Shown: positions 14,616 through 22,674, counted from the stretch's first letter. The stretch: DNA of 44,517 nt from Lactiplantibacillus dongliensis (GCF_005405105.1 NZ_BJDK01000031.1:1-44517), one strand, 5' to 3'. The notes: a model not told the origin generated them from the letters alone. Numbers and translations: made by a program.

Positions 14616-16889
14616 TTACTGCGTCTTTTCAAGTTGTCGCTTTCGACGCCGGCTTTCCCACGCGATCAAGATAGTCCCAATAGCTAAGACAAAACCAGCC
14701 GCCGCTACAGTATGCAGATGACGATTATCTGTTTGTGGTAAGCCTGTACCATTTAAAGCTGTCATGCCTTGCGTTCGAACTTGCTCCAATCGAGCAGCCC
14801 GAATGGGTTCATTTGCCGTTTGAGCGCGAGTAATGGCTGAATCCAACTGGGTTAAAACAGCCTTACCAGCATTTTGACGAGCAGCTTTATTGGGTGTTGC
14901 TAATGCCGCATCCATCTTTTTTTCTAACGCCGGTTTCGGTGCAACTGCTTCATCATAGTCTTCGGAAAACGAATATGGTTCCTCATCAGCAACCGAGATT
15001 TTATCACCTTGTTCATCGGTGGTCCCATCTTCATTAGTATCAGTTTCGGTTGCTGGTAATTCCGGATCAGTTGTTGTTGGATTTTCCGGCTCTGGTGTTT
15101 CTGGATCGGTCGGTGTTGGATCTGGATTTTCTGGTTCTGGTATCTCTAAGTCTTCCGGTTCTGGCTCTTGTGGATCTGGGTCTGGGTCTTTCGGATCCGG
15201 GTCTTTCGGATCTGGATCTTTTGGATCCGGGTCTTTCGGATCTGGATCTTTTGGATCTGGATCTTTTGGATCCGGGTCTTTTGGATCCGGGTCTTTTGGA
15301 TCTGGGTCTTTTGGATCTGGATCTTTTGGATCTGGGTCTTTCGGATCTGGATCTTTCGGATCTGGATCCTCATCACCTTCACCATTATCTTGTAAATCCC
15401 AGCGATGGGTTTCACCCGTAATATTAACTGTTTCAGCAACTAAATTGCCGTCAAAGTTGTGTCTTTTTACATTAATGGTTGCTTTGGGAACCAGTAAGCT
15501 ACCTTGGAAAGTACATCCAAAAGCAACCTCGCCTATCAGCTGGTTTCCAGTCTCATTAGTGTTATAAAAGTTCCAAAGCAAGTTATTCCCACTAAAATCT
15601 TCAGTTTCCCCATTGCCACGACCTGTACCATCCTTATATTCAAGTTTAATTGGAGATTTCACAGCATAGTTGTTACGCCTAGTATCAACATTAATAATCA
15701 CCGTAACGCCGTTCGTCCCTGTTTCCATTCCAACAAGGGTCAATGGCCGCTCAAACGGTAAAATCGCCGCATCCAAATTAATCACAATTTGATTATTAGC
15801 ATTTTTCTTTAACTTGGTTAGGTCAATTGTCCGATGATTTTCGCCACCTAAATCAGCTTCAACAAGTTTATGCTGACCTTCAAGTTGCGCCAAACGTTGA
15901 TTAGTTTCAACTAATTTCTTGAATTCTGAATCAAAATCAAGATACGTTTTTCCTGATTGATCTTGGTGAACCTCTTCCGCCTTTAAATGGTCTAAATAAA
16001 TTCCTTTTACTTTTGGACGATGGGCTTCCCTAAGATCAATTTCTAAAGTTTCACCGAATACCACTTTATTTTTTCGGCTATCGGTACTAGCTTCAAATGA
16101 ACTGCCAGCAATTGCACTAAAATCTTGAATATATGAAATCTCAGTGGCTAACTTTCCAGAGTTAATTTTCGTACCAAAGTTACTCCTACCCTCTAAGTTA
16201 GCTACTGCAACATTACCATTCGTATGAGCGCCTAACACAGCCTCTCTAGCAAAAACATGGAAACGTGAGGCCACTCCCAACAGATTATTATCCTGTTTCA
16301 AATGTGGAAAATCATCATACACGGAGCCACCAGACTTCGGCTTCGGAACAGTAGCCGTCGCGGATTTAGCCGCACTAGTGGTCGCCTGACTAGCTTTATC
16401 AGTATCGGCTTTAGCTTTAGCTTTGGCCTTTGCTTTGGCCTTTGCTTTGGCCTTTGCTTTGGCCTTTGCTTTGGCCTTCGACTTCTTTTGAACAGGCGGT
16501 TCCGCTAAAAATAGATCCGTTACCGTATAAACTTCGGCTTCAGATGTTTGTGTGGTTTTCTTTTTCGCGGCGGCCTTCTTTTCAGCCTCGACTTTAGCCG
16601 CCTCACTGGCTGCCGCGGCTTGTTGCGCTTTTTCTTCGGCTTCAGCTTTTTTAGCGTCTTCGGCTTGTTGTGCTTCGGCCTCGGCCGCTGCTTTAGCGGC
16701 CGCCTCACTTTCATCCTTAGCTGCTTGATCATTATCAACAAGCGTTTCAGTTCGCGGATCGCTACTATCTGCTTCGGTTAAGTCATTGGTTCCCATGGCA
16801 ATTAGTCCTAACAGACATAAAATACCTAATGCGACAAGCCACTTCCAACCAATCCAAAGTTTCCGTCGTTGTGTGCGTTTCTTTTTCAT
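14616..16889 (-). CDS. LPxTG-anchored choice-of-anchor A surface protein (757 aa)
   Basis: Residues about 13-34 form a single N-terminal hydrophobic segment (WLVALGILCLLGLIAMG). Then come an Ala/Glu/Lys-rich, probably coiled-coil part (about 50-115), an unusual run of about 12 Lys-Ala pairs (about 135-160), and a choice-of-anchor A domain from GGSVYDDFP (about 187) to ETHRWDLQDN (about 498). A stalk of about a dozen Pro-Asp-Pro-Lys-Asp units follows (about 508-570), then a helical segment and the anchor LPQTDN at about 714 with a helix and basic tail. The anchor A domain occurs in cell-surface adhesins; its ligand is unknown. Unlike its neighbour it lacks a KxYKxGKxW motif. AAGGGGTG precedes the ATG. 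Confidence 0.88.
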   Translation of the reverse strand: MKKKRTQRRKLWIGWKWLVALGILCLLGLIAMGTNDLTEADSSDPRTETLVDNDQAAKDESEAAAKAAAEAEAQQAEDAKKAEAEEKAQQAAAASEAAKVEAEKKAAAKKKTTQTSEAEVYTVTDLFLAEPPVQKKSKAKAKAKAKAKAKAKAKAKAKAKADTDKASQATTSAAKSATATVPKPKSGGSVYDDFPHLKQDNNLLGVASRFHVFAREAVLGAHTNGNVAVANLEGRSNFGTKINSGKLATEISYIQDFSAIAGSSFEASTDSRKNKVVFGETLEIDLREAHRPKVKGIYLDHLKAEEVHQDQSGKTYLDFDSEFKKLVETNQRLAQLEGQHKLVEADLGGENHRTIDLTKLKKNANNQIVINLDAAILPFERPLTLVGMETGTNGVTVIINVDTRRNNYAVKSPIKLEYKDGTGRGNGETEDFSGNNLLWNFYNTNETGNQLIGEVAFGCTFQGSLLVPKATINVKRHNFDGNLVAETVNITGETHRWDLQDNGEGDEDPDPKDPDPKDPDPKDPDPKDPDPKDPDPKDPDPKDPDPKDPDPKDPDPKDPDPKDPDPKDPDPDPQEPEPEDLEIPEPENPDPTPTDPETPEPENPTTTDPELPATETDTNEDGTTDEQGDKISVADEEPYSFSEDYDEAVAPKPALEKKMDAALATPNKAARQNAGKAVLTQLDSAITRAQTANEPIRAARLEQVRTQGMTALNGTGLPQTDNRHLHTVAAAGFVLAIGTILIAWESRRRKRQLEKTQ
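15178..15366. repeat. 15-bp tandem repeat encoding Pro-Asp-Pro-Lys-Asp
   Basis: About 12 head-to-tail 15-nt units, differing mostly at silent positions, form the Pro-rich stalk of the anchor A protein. The unit length is a multiple of three, so slippage changes stalk length without breaking the frame. Confidence 0.8.
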
Positions 16890-17178
16890 ATGCGTACACC
16901 CCTTGCTTTTTTAATCACAAACCATCTAAATCAGTCGTTCTCATTTTAAATCACACCTTTCCTTTAACGTTTTGCCAAATCAACCTTATCAATTTTTGAC
17001 AAACTTATTATCTTTATAATATCCAACGTATCACTGTCTCACAACCATTATGCTCATTTTAGGTAAAAATATATTGACTTATAATAAAATCACAATTCCG
17101 TTATTTATTAATCATCTTATATCGATTAGCTTAAAATATAATTCACAATAGAAACCATTTATCTTAACGATAACCGAC
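16890..17178. other. AT-rich upstream region of the first anchor A gene
   Basis: I see no gene. TATTAT-like boxes and a TTGTCA occur near 17000-17030 on the minus strand, but their spacing does not form a convincing promoter. Confidence 0.35.
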
Positions 17179-17216
17179 AAAAAAAGTGTAGCCGTCAGAA
17201 TTGGCTACACTTTTTT
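17179..17216 (-). terminator. Bidirectional terminator after the second anchor A gene
   Basis: A stem of AAAAAAGTGTAGCC with GGCTACACTTTTTT and a 9-nt loop ends eight bases from the stop codon. The outer A/T runs give a T tract on both strands. Confidence 0.88.
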
Positions 17217-17223
17217 ATCTAAT

Positions 17224-19488
17224 CTAATTGCGACGCTTCCGCCGTAAAGCAGCACTTCCAAGTACTAAGGTTGCCGCTGCGAGGCTCAAACCTAAGGCAG
17301 CCGCTGCATTAGATTGGCTTTCATCCGTTTGTGGCAAGCCGGTTCCATGCATATCCGCTACCAATTGTGCCCGTAAAGCTTCCAACTTAGCAACCAAGAT
17401 TTGGTCGCCGTCCGCTTTCGCTTGCGCAATCGCCGCATCGAGTTTGGTCAATAAGGCTTCTTCAGCGTCTAAACGTTCTTCAGCTGTTGGTTCAGCTAAA
17501 GCCGCGTCTAATTCATCTTCAAAAGCTTCTTCAACCGCCATATCATGATCTTCAGAATAGAAATATTCTTCTTCATCATCGACATCCGGAACGGCTACAT
17601 TAGGATTTTCTGATTCTTCATTACCATCTGTATCTGGTTTTTCAACCGCTTCATTGGTATCCGTATCGGTATCTGGTTCTTCAGTATCAGGCGTTTCCGG
17701 TTCTGGTTCTTCGGTACCTGGCTTCTCAGTCCCCGGTTCTTCAGTTCCTGGTTCCTCAGTGCCTGGTTCCTCGGTGCCTGGTTCTTCAGTCCCTGGCTCT
17801 TCGGTACCTGGTTCTTCAGTGCCCGGCTCTTCGGTGCCTGGTTCCTCAGTCCCTGGTTCTTCCGGATCAGGATCTTCTGGTTCAGGGAATTCAGGACCTG
17901 GATCTGGTGTCACATCAGGTTCTTCTGGACCTTCCTCATTATCTTTATTATTTTGTAAATCCCAGCGATGGGTTTCAGCATTGACGACAACTTTATTAGC
18001 AATAATGTTCCCATCAACGTTTTGACCAGCAATCACTTCAGCGGATGGCGCCAAAATACTACCTTGGAACGGTCGATTAATATTAACAGTCCCAGCATAT
18101 TGTTTGTCACTCGCCGTTGAATCAAAGAAGTTCCATAATAGATGGTTATCCCCAAAGTCTTCAGTTTCATGGTTATTCCGATCTGAGCCATCGTCATAGA
18201 CTACTCTGATTTGCGAATTAATATTGTAGTCGGCTTGACCCTCAGTGTCGACATTGATAATAATCGTGTGCCCATCAGGATCATCTGAAAGACCTTTGAT
18301 TGTCAGTGGCGTATCACCCGCTAAAACATCTGCCGTTAAGTTAACTACAATCCGGCCATTTTCATCTGGTTGTAAATCAGTAACATCAATCACCCGATTA
18401 TTACGATCTGGAAAATCACTAGCCGTTACATTAAGTTGACTATCTTTCGTACTTAACTCTGTATTGGTTTTCTTTAATTGGGCAAATTCTTTATCGAAAT
18501 CGATGTAGACATTGCCGTTCTTATCTTGGTAAACTTCCTCAGCTAACAAGTGATCGATGTAGACACCGTTGACCATAGGCCGGTTCGGATTGCTGACATC
18601 AATTTCAATCCCATCACCAAAGATGACTTTGTTACTCCGCGTGGCCCCGTTTGAAACAAAGGAGCTCCCCGCAATATTGGAAATATTTTGAATGTATGAG
18701 ATATCTTTATCCAAAAGTTCTTCAATAATATTAGTCCCAAAGTTAACGTTACCGATCAAATTACCAACCGCAACGTTCCCATTGGTGTGGGCATTCAATT
18801 CTGCTTCGCGCGCAAAAATATGGAATTGAGACGAAATCCCTAAGATATTATTCAAGTCAGGATAATCATCATAAACAGAACCACCATCTTGCACGGCATC
18901 GTTGGCTTTAACAGTCGCGTTGGCATTCAAACTACTCTTAAACGTCCCAAATGAGGTCCCATTACCCAAATCTATTGAGGCTGGTTGAACCGTATCGACC
19001 GAACTAGCAGTCGTCTTTTTTACGGATTCAGTCGTGGCATCACTGTTGCTTTGGGCGGCCTTGGCCGACTGACTTTCAGTCTTAGTCGATGTCCCTTTTG
19101 GCTGCGGTGTTTGTTGCTCAGTAGTCGCTACCGACTTAGTTTCTTTAGCAGAACTTACCTGAGTCCCACCTTGTTTAACCTCATTCTGGTCATGACCAGA
19201 TACTTGGCTACTACCTGAACTACTGCTGTTCGAAGACTGGCTACTTGAACTCTGACTGCTCGATTGACTACTACTGCTACTAGACTGCAAAACTTGTGAA
19301 CTTGAAGAACTCGATGACGACTCACTCTTAGCCGTACTTTCAACACTAGCACTGTTACTAGTAGTATCAGTATTGGCATCAGCACTCGCGGTCACCGTCG
19401 CACCGCCTAACGTCAACAACACAGCACAAGCAAAGGCCCACCGACGGCCAATCTTGTACATCTTAAAATGTGTTCGTTTACTTTCCAT
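17224..19488 (-). CDS. LPxTG-anchored choice-of-anchor A surface protein with KxYKxGKxW signal (754 aa)
   Basis: The N-terminus HFKMYKIGRRWAFACAVLL is a KxYKxGKxW signal peptide, cleaved near TASAD. A Ser/Gln-rich region (about 45-200) precedes a choice-of-anchor A domain from GGSVYDDYP (about 203) to ETHRWDLQNN (about 511). Next come an acidic Pro-rich stalk of about ten Pro-Gly-Thr-Glu-Glu units (about 543-592), a charged helical segment, LPQTDE at about 717, a hydrophobic helix and RRKRRN. The anchor A domain and pre-anchor helix resemble the downstream gene, so the two are a tandem duplication with exchanged stalks and export signals. The ATG at 19488-19486 is preferred because GGTGGGG lies upstream; a GTG five codons earlier is inside that site. 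Confidence 0.88.
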   Translation of the reverse strand: MESKRTHFKMYKIGRRWAFACAVLLTLGGATVTASADANTDTTSNSASVESTAKSESSSSSSSSQVLQSSSSSSQSSSQSSSSQSSNSSSSGSSQVSGHDQNEVKQGGTQVSSAKETKSVATTEQQTPQPKGTSTKTESQSAKAAQSNSDATTESVKKTTASSVDTVQPASIDLGNGTSFGTFKSSLNANATVKANDAVQDGGSVYDDYPDLNNILGISSQFHIFAREAELNAHTNGNVAVGNLIGNVNFGTNIIEELLDKDISYIQNISNIAGSSFVSNGATRSNKVIFGDGIEIDVSNPNRPMVNGVYIDHLLAEEVYQDKNGNVYIDFDKEFAQLKKTNTELSTKDSQLNVTASDFPDRNNRVIDVTDLQPDENGRIVVNLTADVLAGDTPLTIKGLSDDPDGHTIIINVDTEGQADYNINSQIRVVYDDGSDRNNHETEDFGDNHLLWNFFDSTASDKQYAGTVNINRPFQGSILAPSAEVIAGQNVDGNIIANKVVVNAETHRWDLQNNKDNEEGPEEPDVTPDPGPEFPEPEDPDPEEPGTEEPGTEEPGTEEPGTEEPGTEEPGTEEPGTEEPGTEEPGTEKPGTEEPEPETPDTEEPDTDTDTNEAVEKPDTDGNEESENPNVAVPDVDDEEEYFYSEDHDMAVEEAFEDELDAALAEPTAEERLDAEEALLTKLDAAIAQAKADGDQILVAKLEALRAQLVADMHGTGLPQTDESQSNAAAALGLSLAAATLVLGSAALRRKRRN
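17712..17862. repeat. 15-bp tandem repeat encoding Pro-Gly-Thr-Glu-Glu
   Basis: About ten 15-nt units with mainly silent differences encode the acidic stalk. Same unit length but a different sequence from the Pro-Asp-Pro-Lys-Asp stalk of the neighbouring paralogue. Confidence 0.8.
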
Positions 19489-19753
19489 ACACTTACACCC
19501 CACCTAAAATTATAGCTTGATTATTCCCTTAAAAATCCGTTAATTCACTTTCTATTTTCACGCTTTTTCAGATAACAATCAACCGCTATTTATAATTTTA
19601 TTTGTATGAAAACATCAACCTAAAAATAGCTAGCAACCGCGTTAATATCCGGTTTTGCACAATTAAACATCTTGAACAATTTAAAATAAAGATAGTTAAA
19701 TATTCGTTTTAGTTATACTAAGATTCAATGACGAGTAACCGATTTTCAAAGTA
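19489..19753. other. AT-rich upstream region of the second anchor A gene
   Basis: No gene seen. A minus-strand TATAAT lies very close to the ribosome-binding site (about 19508-19514) without a clear -35, so the promoter is not resolved. Confidence 0.35.
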
Positions 19754-19787
19754 CAAAAAAAGACGGCAATCAGTTTGGATTACCGTC
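19754..19787 (-). terminator. Terminator after the cupin gene
   Basis: On the minus strand ACGGTAATC pairs with GATTGCCGT (one G-U) around a short loop and is followed by seven T. It lies just past the cupin stop codon. Confidence 0.82.
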
Positions 19788-19793
19788 GTATAT

Positions 19794-20087
19794 TTACTTA
19801 GCTAAGTCAGATTTAATCACCATCAGTTCACTGTCAACCATGGCTTTCAAGGCATGATGTTCATTGCGTTGCATCTGCACAATTCGCCCTGGGTAGATGG
19901 TCTCCGTCCGCGTCTCATCTGAAAACGCGATTCGACCTTTAATCGGCACCACAATCACCTCATAATCCACAAAATGCACCGGGGTCGCTTGACCGGCTGC
20001 TAACACCAAATGCGTTACGATTTGGTGTGGCGTTTCGACTAAATTTTCAAATAATTTAATATCCGTTTTACCTGTATAGACTTCCAT
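19794..20087 (-). CDS. Small cupin-domain protein
   Basis: A 97-aa single-domain cupin. The visible beta-barrel pattern is HLVLAAGQATPVHFVDYEVIVVPIKGRIAF, then IYPGRIVQMQRNEHHALKAM. The first motif retains a His (PVHFVDYE) and the second keeps N-x-x-H, so metal binding is possible but the canonical G(X)5HXH spacing is not complete. Function cannot be assigned. It is monocistronic, followed by a terminator, and shares its upstream intergenic region with the divergent toxin-antitoxin locus. Confidence 0.75.
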   Translation of the reverse strand: MEVYTGKTDIKLFENLVETPHQIVTHLVLAAGQATPVHFVDYEVIVVPIKGRIAFSDETRTETIYPGRIVQMQRNEHHALKAMVDSELMVIKSDLAK

Positions 20088-20182
20088 AGTTAAGCCCTCA
20101 CTTTTAGTCAGATTGAATTACTGACCCCAGTATACCTACTAGTCAGGGGGCGCGGTCAACTTTACCTTTTGCACAATCTTAG

Positions 20183-20216
20183 CGAACGTTCGTTTGAATC
20201 TTTACACAAATATGAT
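20183..20216 (+). promoter_or_regulatory. Toxin promoter with LexA/SOS-box-like sequence
   Basis: CGAACGTTCGTTTG (20183-20196) matches 13 of 14 positions of the Gram-positive LexA (DinR) box CGAACRNRYGTTYG; only position 8 differs. The best -10 for the toxin RNA is TATGAT (20211-20216), and the -35 region 17 nt upstream (20188-20193) lies inside the box. LexA binding here would occlude the promoter. The core CGAACGTTCG is also a perfect palindrome, so another dimeric regulator is an alternative. Confidence 0.6.
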
Positions 20217-20287
20217 AGTTCCATCTCAATTAATCAGTGATACTTAGTAAGTCACCGGATCATTTCGTGTGAGTGGAAGGGGGGAAT

Positions 20288-20306
20288 CTTCTTGATACAG
20301 ACTTTT
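20288..20306 (+). repeat. Direct repeat a of the par-like locus
   Basis: CTTCTTGATACAGAC followed by TTTT covers the toxin start codon (TTG at 20292). The same 15-mer recurs at 20470-20484. In par loci such direct repeats make the two convergent RNAs complementary. Confidence 0.8.
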
Positions 20307-20384
20307 GTGGCTCCGCTTGTCGTGGCACTCATTAGTGCTTGGTTTGCGCACTGGTTAGAAACGCATGACCATCACCGCAAGTAA
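20292..20384 (+). CDS. Fst/Ldr-family type I toxin peptide (30 aa)
   Basis: The TTG at 20292 lies 7 nt after AAGGGGGG and opens a 30-codon frame. Residues 4-19 (TFVAPLVVALISAWFA) form one membrane-spanning helix with the A-P-x-V core typical of Fst toxins of the enterococcal pAD1 par system. The tail HWLETHDHHRK is charged, as in the family. Such peptides insert into the membrane and disturb cell division and membrane function when not silenced. The start codon lies inside the 15-nt direct repeat targeted by the antisense RNA. A 65-nt leader is predicted. I know of no adjacent partition genes, so this is a chromosomal solo locus. Confidence 0.82.
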   Translation: MIQTFVAPLVVALISAWFAHWLETHDHHRK

Positions 20385-20433
20385 GTACACGGTGACAACT
20401 AACCCACCCGCTTAAGATCATTTAAGTGTTAAA

Positions 20434-20465
20434 AAAGCCCTCAACTGTGACGAATTGAGGGCTTT
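20434..20465. terminator. Shared terminator of the convergent toxin and antitoxin RNAs
   Basis: AAAGCCCTCAA pairs with TTGAGGGCTTT around a 10-nt loop. The minus strand has six T (strong). The plus strand has only three, so toxin mRNA termination may be less efficient. A shared bidirectional terminator is a hallmark of par loci. Confidence 0.8.
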
Positions 20466-20469
20466 GGTG

Positions 20470-20489
20470 CTTCTTGATACAGACCTTTT
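20470..20489 (+). repeat. Direct repeat b of the par-like locus
   Basis: CTTCTTGATACAGAC followed by CTTTT, identical over 15 nt to repeat a. It lies in the first nucleotides of the predicted antitoxin RNA. Confidence 0.8.
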
Positions 20490-20539
20490 AACCACTTATA
20501 TTATAGCAAGTTCTCATCGAAAAAGCGACCACGTCACCC

Positions 20540-21019
20540 TCAAGCTTCTACAACCTGACCAATCGCTTCCCCAGCCGTTACTGTCCCTGAATCCGGGACA
20601 CGTAAAGCTTTAACGCACTCGCCAGCATTAACAACCACCACCATCGTTGTCGCGGCCTTACCAGCTTGATGAATCTGCGCTAAATCCATTCGGGATAACG
20701 GCGTGTTGACATTAACATGATCCCCAACTTTAACTAAGGTCTCAAATGGATTGCCATTCAATTCAACCGTGTCAACCCCCATGTGAACTAAGACTTCCAA
20801 CTTATCCGCTTGAATCCCCACGGCATGCTTCGTCGGAAAATAACTAACGATCGTTCCTGCAATGGGACTAACAACCTGTTCACAATCAGGTTCAACCGCA
20901 AAGCCCACGCCATACTGATCACTAGCATAAACGGCATTTTTAACTGACTTCAACGGCACCAACCGGCCCTGTACCGGCGCGCCAAGCATTAATTTACGAT
21001 GATGTTTGAATAGTCCCAT
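20540..21019 (-). CDS. PTS glucose-type EIIA component
   Basis: A 159-aa soluble phosphocarrier of the EIIA-Glc (Crr) fold. The two active-site His residues are in PTKHAVGIQ and VLVHMGVDTVEL, the latter being the phosphorylated one. Family glycines are present (VSPIAGTIV, VPDSGTVTAGEAIG). As a stand-alone IIA it could pass phosphate from HPr to a IIBC protein encoded elsewhere, or regulate other permeases. The ATG at 21019-21017 follows AAGGGGG; a GTG nine codons earlier has no such site. It is divergent from the SorC-type regulator, with a roughly 380-nt repeat element between them. Confidence 0.9.
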   Translation of the reverse strand: MGLFKHHRKLMLGAPVQGRLVPLKSVKNAVYASDQYGVGFAVEPDCEQVVSPIAGTIVSYFPTKHAVGIQADKLEVLVHMGVDTVELNGNPFETLVKVGDHVNVNTPLSRMDLAQIHQAGKAATTMVVVVNAGECVKALRVPDSGTVTAGEAIGQVVEA

Positions 21020-21054
21020 GAGAACGACCCCCTTGCTTGATTTCACTACTTACA

Positions 21055-21430
21055 CTTGGTGCTAGTTGAAAGTGCGCCTACCAGTTGGATTCTAAAATAC
21101 TGGAACGCCATGAGTCATTTTAAAGCCAAAACCCGATCTTCAAAGCTGACCTTTCCCTAAATCCGAGAACCCTGCCGAACATTTTCGAACCCAATTTCTC
21201 GGCTAAGTGACTGAACTGAAAATAAGTAATCATTAACTTTTCAATCCCCGCTATTTAACGCCGGGCGGTCCAGAATTGGCTCAGTGGTGTCGTTTATCTT
21301 AGTCGGTGGTTGTCCGACTTAGATAAAGCCCGGCTTTTGAGACCGCACTATGGCTCAAAAACGTGGCCACCACGTTCCAGCTGATTCTGGGCCAACCAGA
21401 GTGGCAACTTAAGCCAACTGGCACCAAGCG
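21055..21430. repeat. Composite structured intergenic element (A plus B), inverted relative to 7391
   Basis: The left end CTTGGTGCTAGTTGA (21055-21069) and right end CAACTGGCACCAAGCG (to 21430) are imperfect inverted repeats. Unit A (about 21070-21195) is degenerate but keeps TTGGATTCTAAAATACTGGAA and TTTTCGAACCCAA. Unit B (21261-21410) is well kept: an outer stem GGTCCAGAATTGGCT against AGCTGATTCTGGGCC, a hairpin TTTATCT..AGTCGG/CCGACTTAGATAAA (21293-21327), and a hairpin TTTTGAG/CTCAAAA. It fills the divergent promoter region of EIIA and the regulator. Confidence 0.75.
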
Positions 21431-21600
21431 CATTACTCATCTTTCAACAACCCAAGCATAACTTATGAGACGCGTTTCAGGTCAAGTGAAACTAAATTTA
21501 TTTTCGTTCGTAACTAAATGTCCGTGCAACTTGACGCATTAATGGGTATACTAGCAATTGAATTCGGACCATCCTGGCACCAACTATTGGAGGATTTATT

Positions 21601-22551
21601 ATGAATGATAATCGTCGCCGCTTGCTCGCTAAAGTCGCCTACCTCTACTACATTCGCGACTACACGCAAGCCCAGATTGCACAAGAACTCAATATTTATC
21701 GCACCACGATTAGTCGGATGTTAAAGCAAGCCCGGGAAAATGAAATCGTTGACATTAAAATCAACGACTTTAACACCGATTTATTTAATTTAGAAGAACA
21801 GTTGCGACAACGCTATCACCTTAAAAATGCCGTGGTCATCGCCAGCGAACCTCACGCTGACCACCAAGCAAAAGAGCGCCGCTTATCCAACGAGGCGGCC
21901 CTTTATCTCAAACAAATCATTAAACCGCACAACATTGTCGGCTTTGCATGGGGCTCCATTCTGGCTGGTATGATTGGCCAACTACACCATCCGATGCAAA
22001 CCGCCGCGACTTTTGTGCCGTTGGTGGGTGGACCGAGTCCATCGAATGCCCAATATCATGTCAACGGGATTGTCTACGATGCCGCGCGGGCCTTTGGAGG
22101 CCAGAGCTTGTTCGTGGATGCCGCGGCCGTGCAGGAATCCCAATATATTCGTGACGGCATTACTTCCTCGCAATATTTCCATGAAATCCGCCATTGCTGG
22201 GACAACTTGGATATCGCCCTGTTAGGTATCGGCGGCCCACTAACCAATACGAGTAGTCGCTGGCGAGACTTGTTAACCCCGGCCGACCGTGAATTACTAA
22301 AAGAACGCCAAGCCATCGGGGATTGTTGTTGCACCTTTTTCGACAAACACGGCAAGATCTTACGCGGGGATTTATTGAACCGAACCATCGCGATTCCTTT
22401 GGATCAGATTAAGCAAGTTCCTAACGCGATTGCAATCGCCCGCTCACTGACGAAAGCCCCCGCCATCTTAGCGTTACTTAAGATGGGAATCTTGACCACT
22501 TTGATTACCGACGCCGAAACTGCTCAAAGAGTGCTTGATTTAGATAACTAG
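21601..22551 (+). CDS. SorC/DeoR-type sugar-binding transcriptional regulator
   Basis: A 316-aa regulator. The N-terminal helix-turn-helix (VAYLYYIRDYTQAQIAQELN, TTISRMLKQARE) is of the SorC type. A sugar-binding domain of the SorC/CggR fold follows, with recognisable segments FAWGSIL, VPLVGGPS, DAAAVQ, LLGIGGPL and RGDLLNR. These proteins respond to phosphorylated sugars. GGAGG lies 8 nt before the ATG. The gene lies just upstream of the aldolase gene, and two perfect 12-bp palindromes follow its stop, so control of the aldolase is the simplest inference. Confidence 0.88.
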   Translation: MNDNRRRLLAKVAYLYYIRDYTQAQIAQELNIYRTTISRMLKQARENEIVDIKINDFNTDLFNLEEQLRQRYHLKNAVVIASEPHADHQAKERRLSNEAALYLKQIIKPHNIVGFAWGSILAGMIGQLHHPMQTAATFVPLVGGPSPSNAQYHVNGIVYDAARAFGGQSLFVDAAAVQESQYIRDGITSSQYFHEIRHCWDNLDIALLGIGGPLTNTSSRWRDLLTPADRELLKERQAIGDCCCTFFDKHGKILRGDLLNRTIAIPLDQIKQVPNAIAIARSLTKAPAILALLKMGILTTLITDAETAQRVLDLDN

Positions 22552-22591
22552 CACATATGTGCAATATTTAGCTAGTTACTTTCGTACGAAA
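22551..22591. promoter_or_regulatory. Two perfect 12-bp palindromes, candidate SorC operators
   Basis: GCACATATGTGC (22551-22562) overlaps the regulator's stop codon, and TTTCGTACGAAA (22580-22591) lies 17 nt further on. The half-site TTTCGT also appears near 21502 upstream of the regulator, within TTTTCGTTCGTAA. Either palindrome could be the operator for the SorC protein; the second is favoured by the partial recurrence. Confidence 0.45.
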
Positions 22592-22646
22592 CCCCGTCCG
22601 CGTGGTCCCGCTCGACTATTCCCATTGAAACGAATTTCCAAACACT

Positions 22647-22674
22647 AGTCAGCGCTTTCATTTCTCGGTATAGT
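22647..22674 (+). promoter_or_regulatory. cre site and -10 box of the aldolase gene
   Basis: The minus-strand reading TGAAAGCGCTGACT (22660-22647) matches the strict cre consensus TGNAANCGNTNNCA at all but the last position. TATAGT (22669-22674) follows, and the -35 region (TAGTCA, 17 nt upstream) lies inside the cre. CcpA should therefore repress this promoter. Confidence 0.65.

Larger units (their letters stand above)
20428..20493 (-). ncRNA. Antitoxin RNA (RNAII-like) of the par locus
   Basis: The minus strand has an extended -10 box TGCTATAAT (20508-20500), which places the start near 20493. The RNA would carry direct repeat b in its first 24 nt and then a terminator stem (20465-20434) with TTTTTT, giving about 65 nt, the size reported for pAD1 RNAII. 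Its 5' part is complementary to the toxin translation start through the direct repeat, and its terminator loop is complementary to that of the toxin mRNA. The -35 box is weak, as is common with an extended -10. Confidence 0.72.

Noticed and set aside
15019-15567. Plus-strand Gly/Ser/Phe repeat frame opposite the anchor A stalk
   Set aside because: A shadow of the Pro-Asp-Pro-Lys-Asp repeats; the real gene has a signal, domain and LPQT anchor on the minus strand.
21531-21552. TTGACG and TATACT upstream of the SorC gene as a promoter pair
   Set aside because: The spacer is only 10 nt, so the pair is not a usable promoter.
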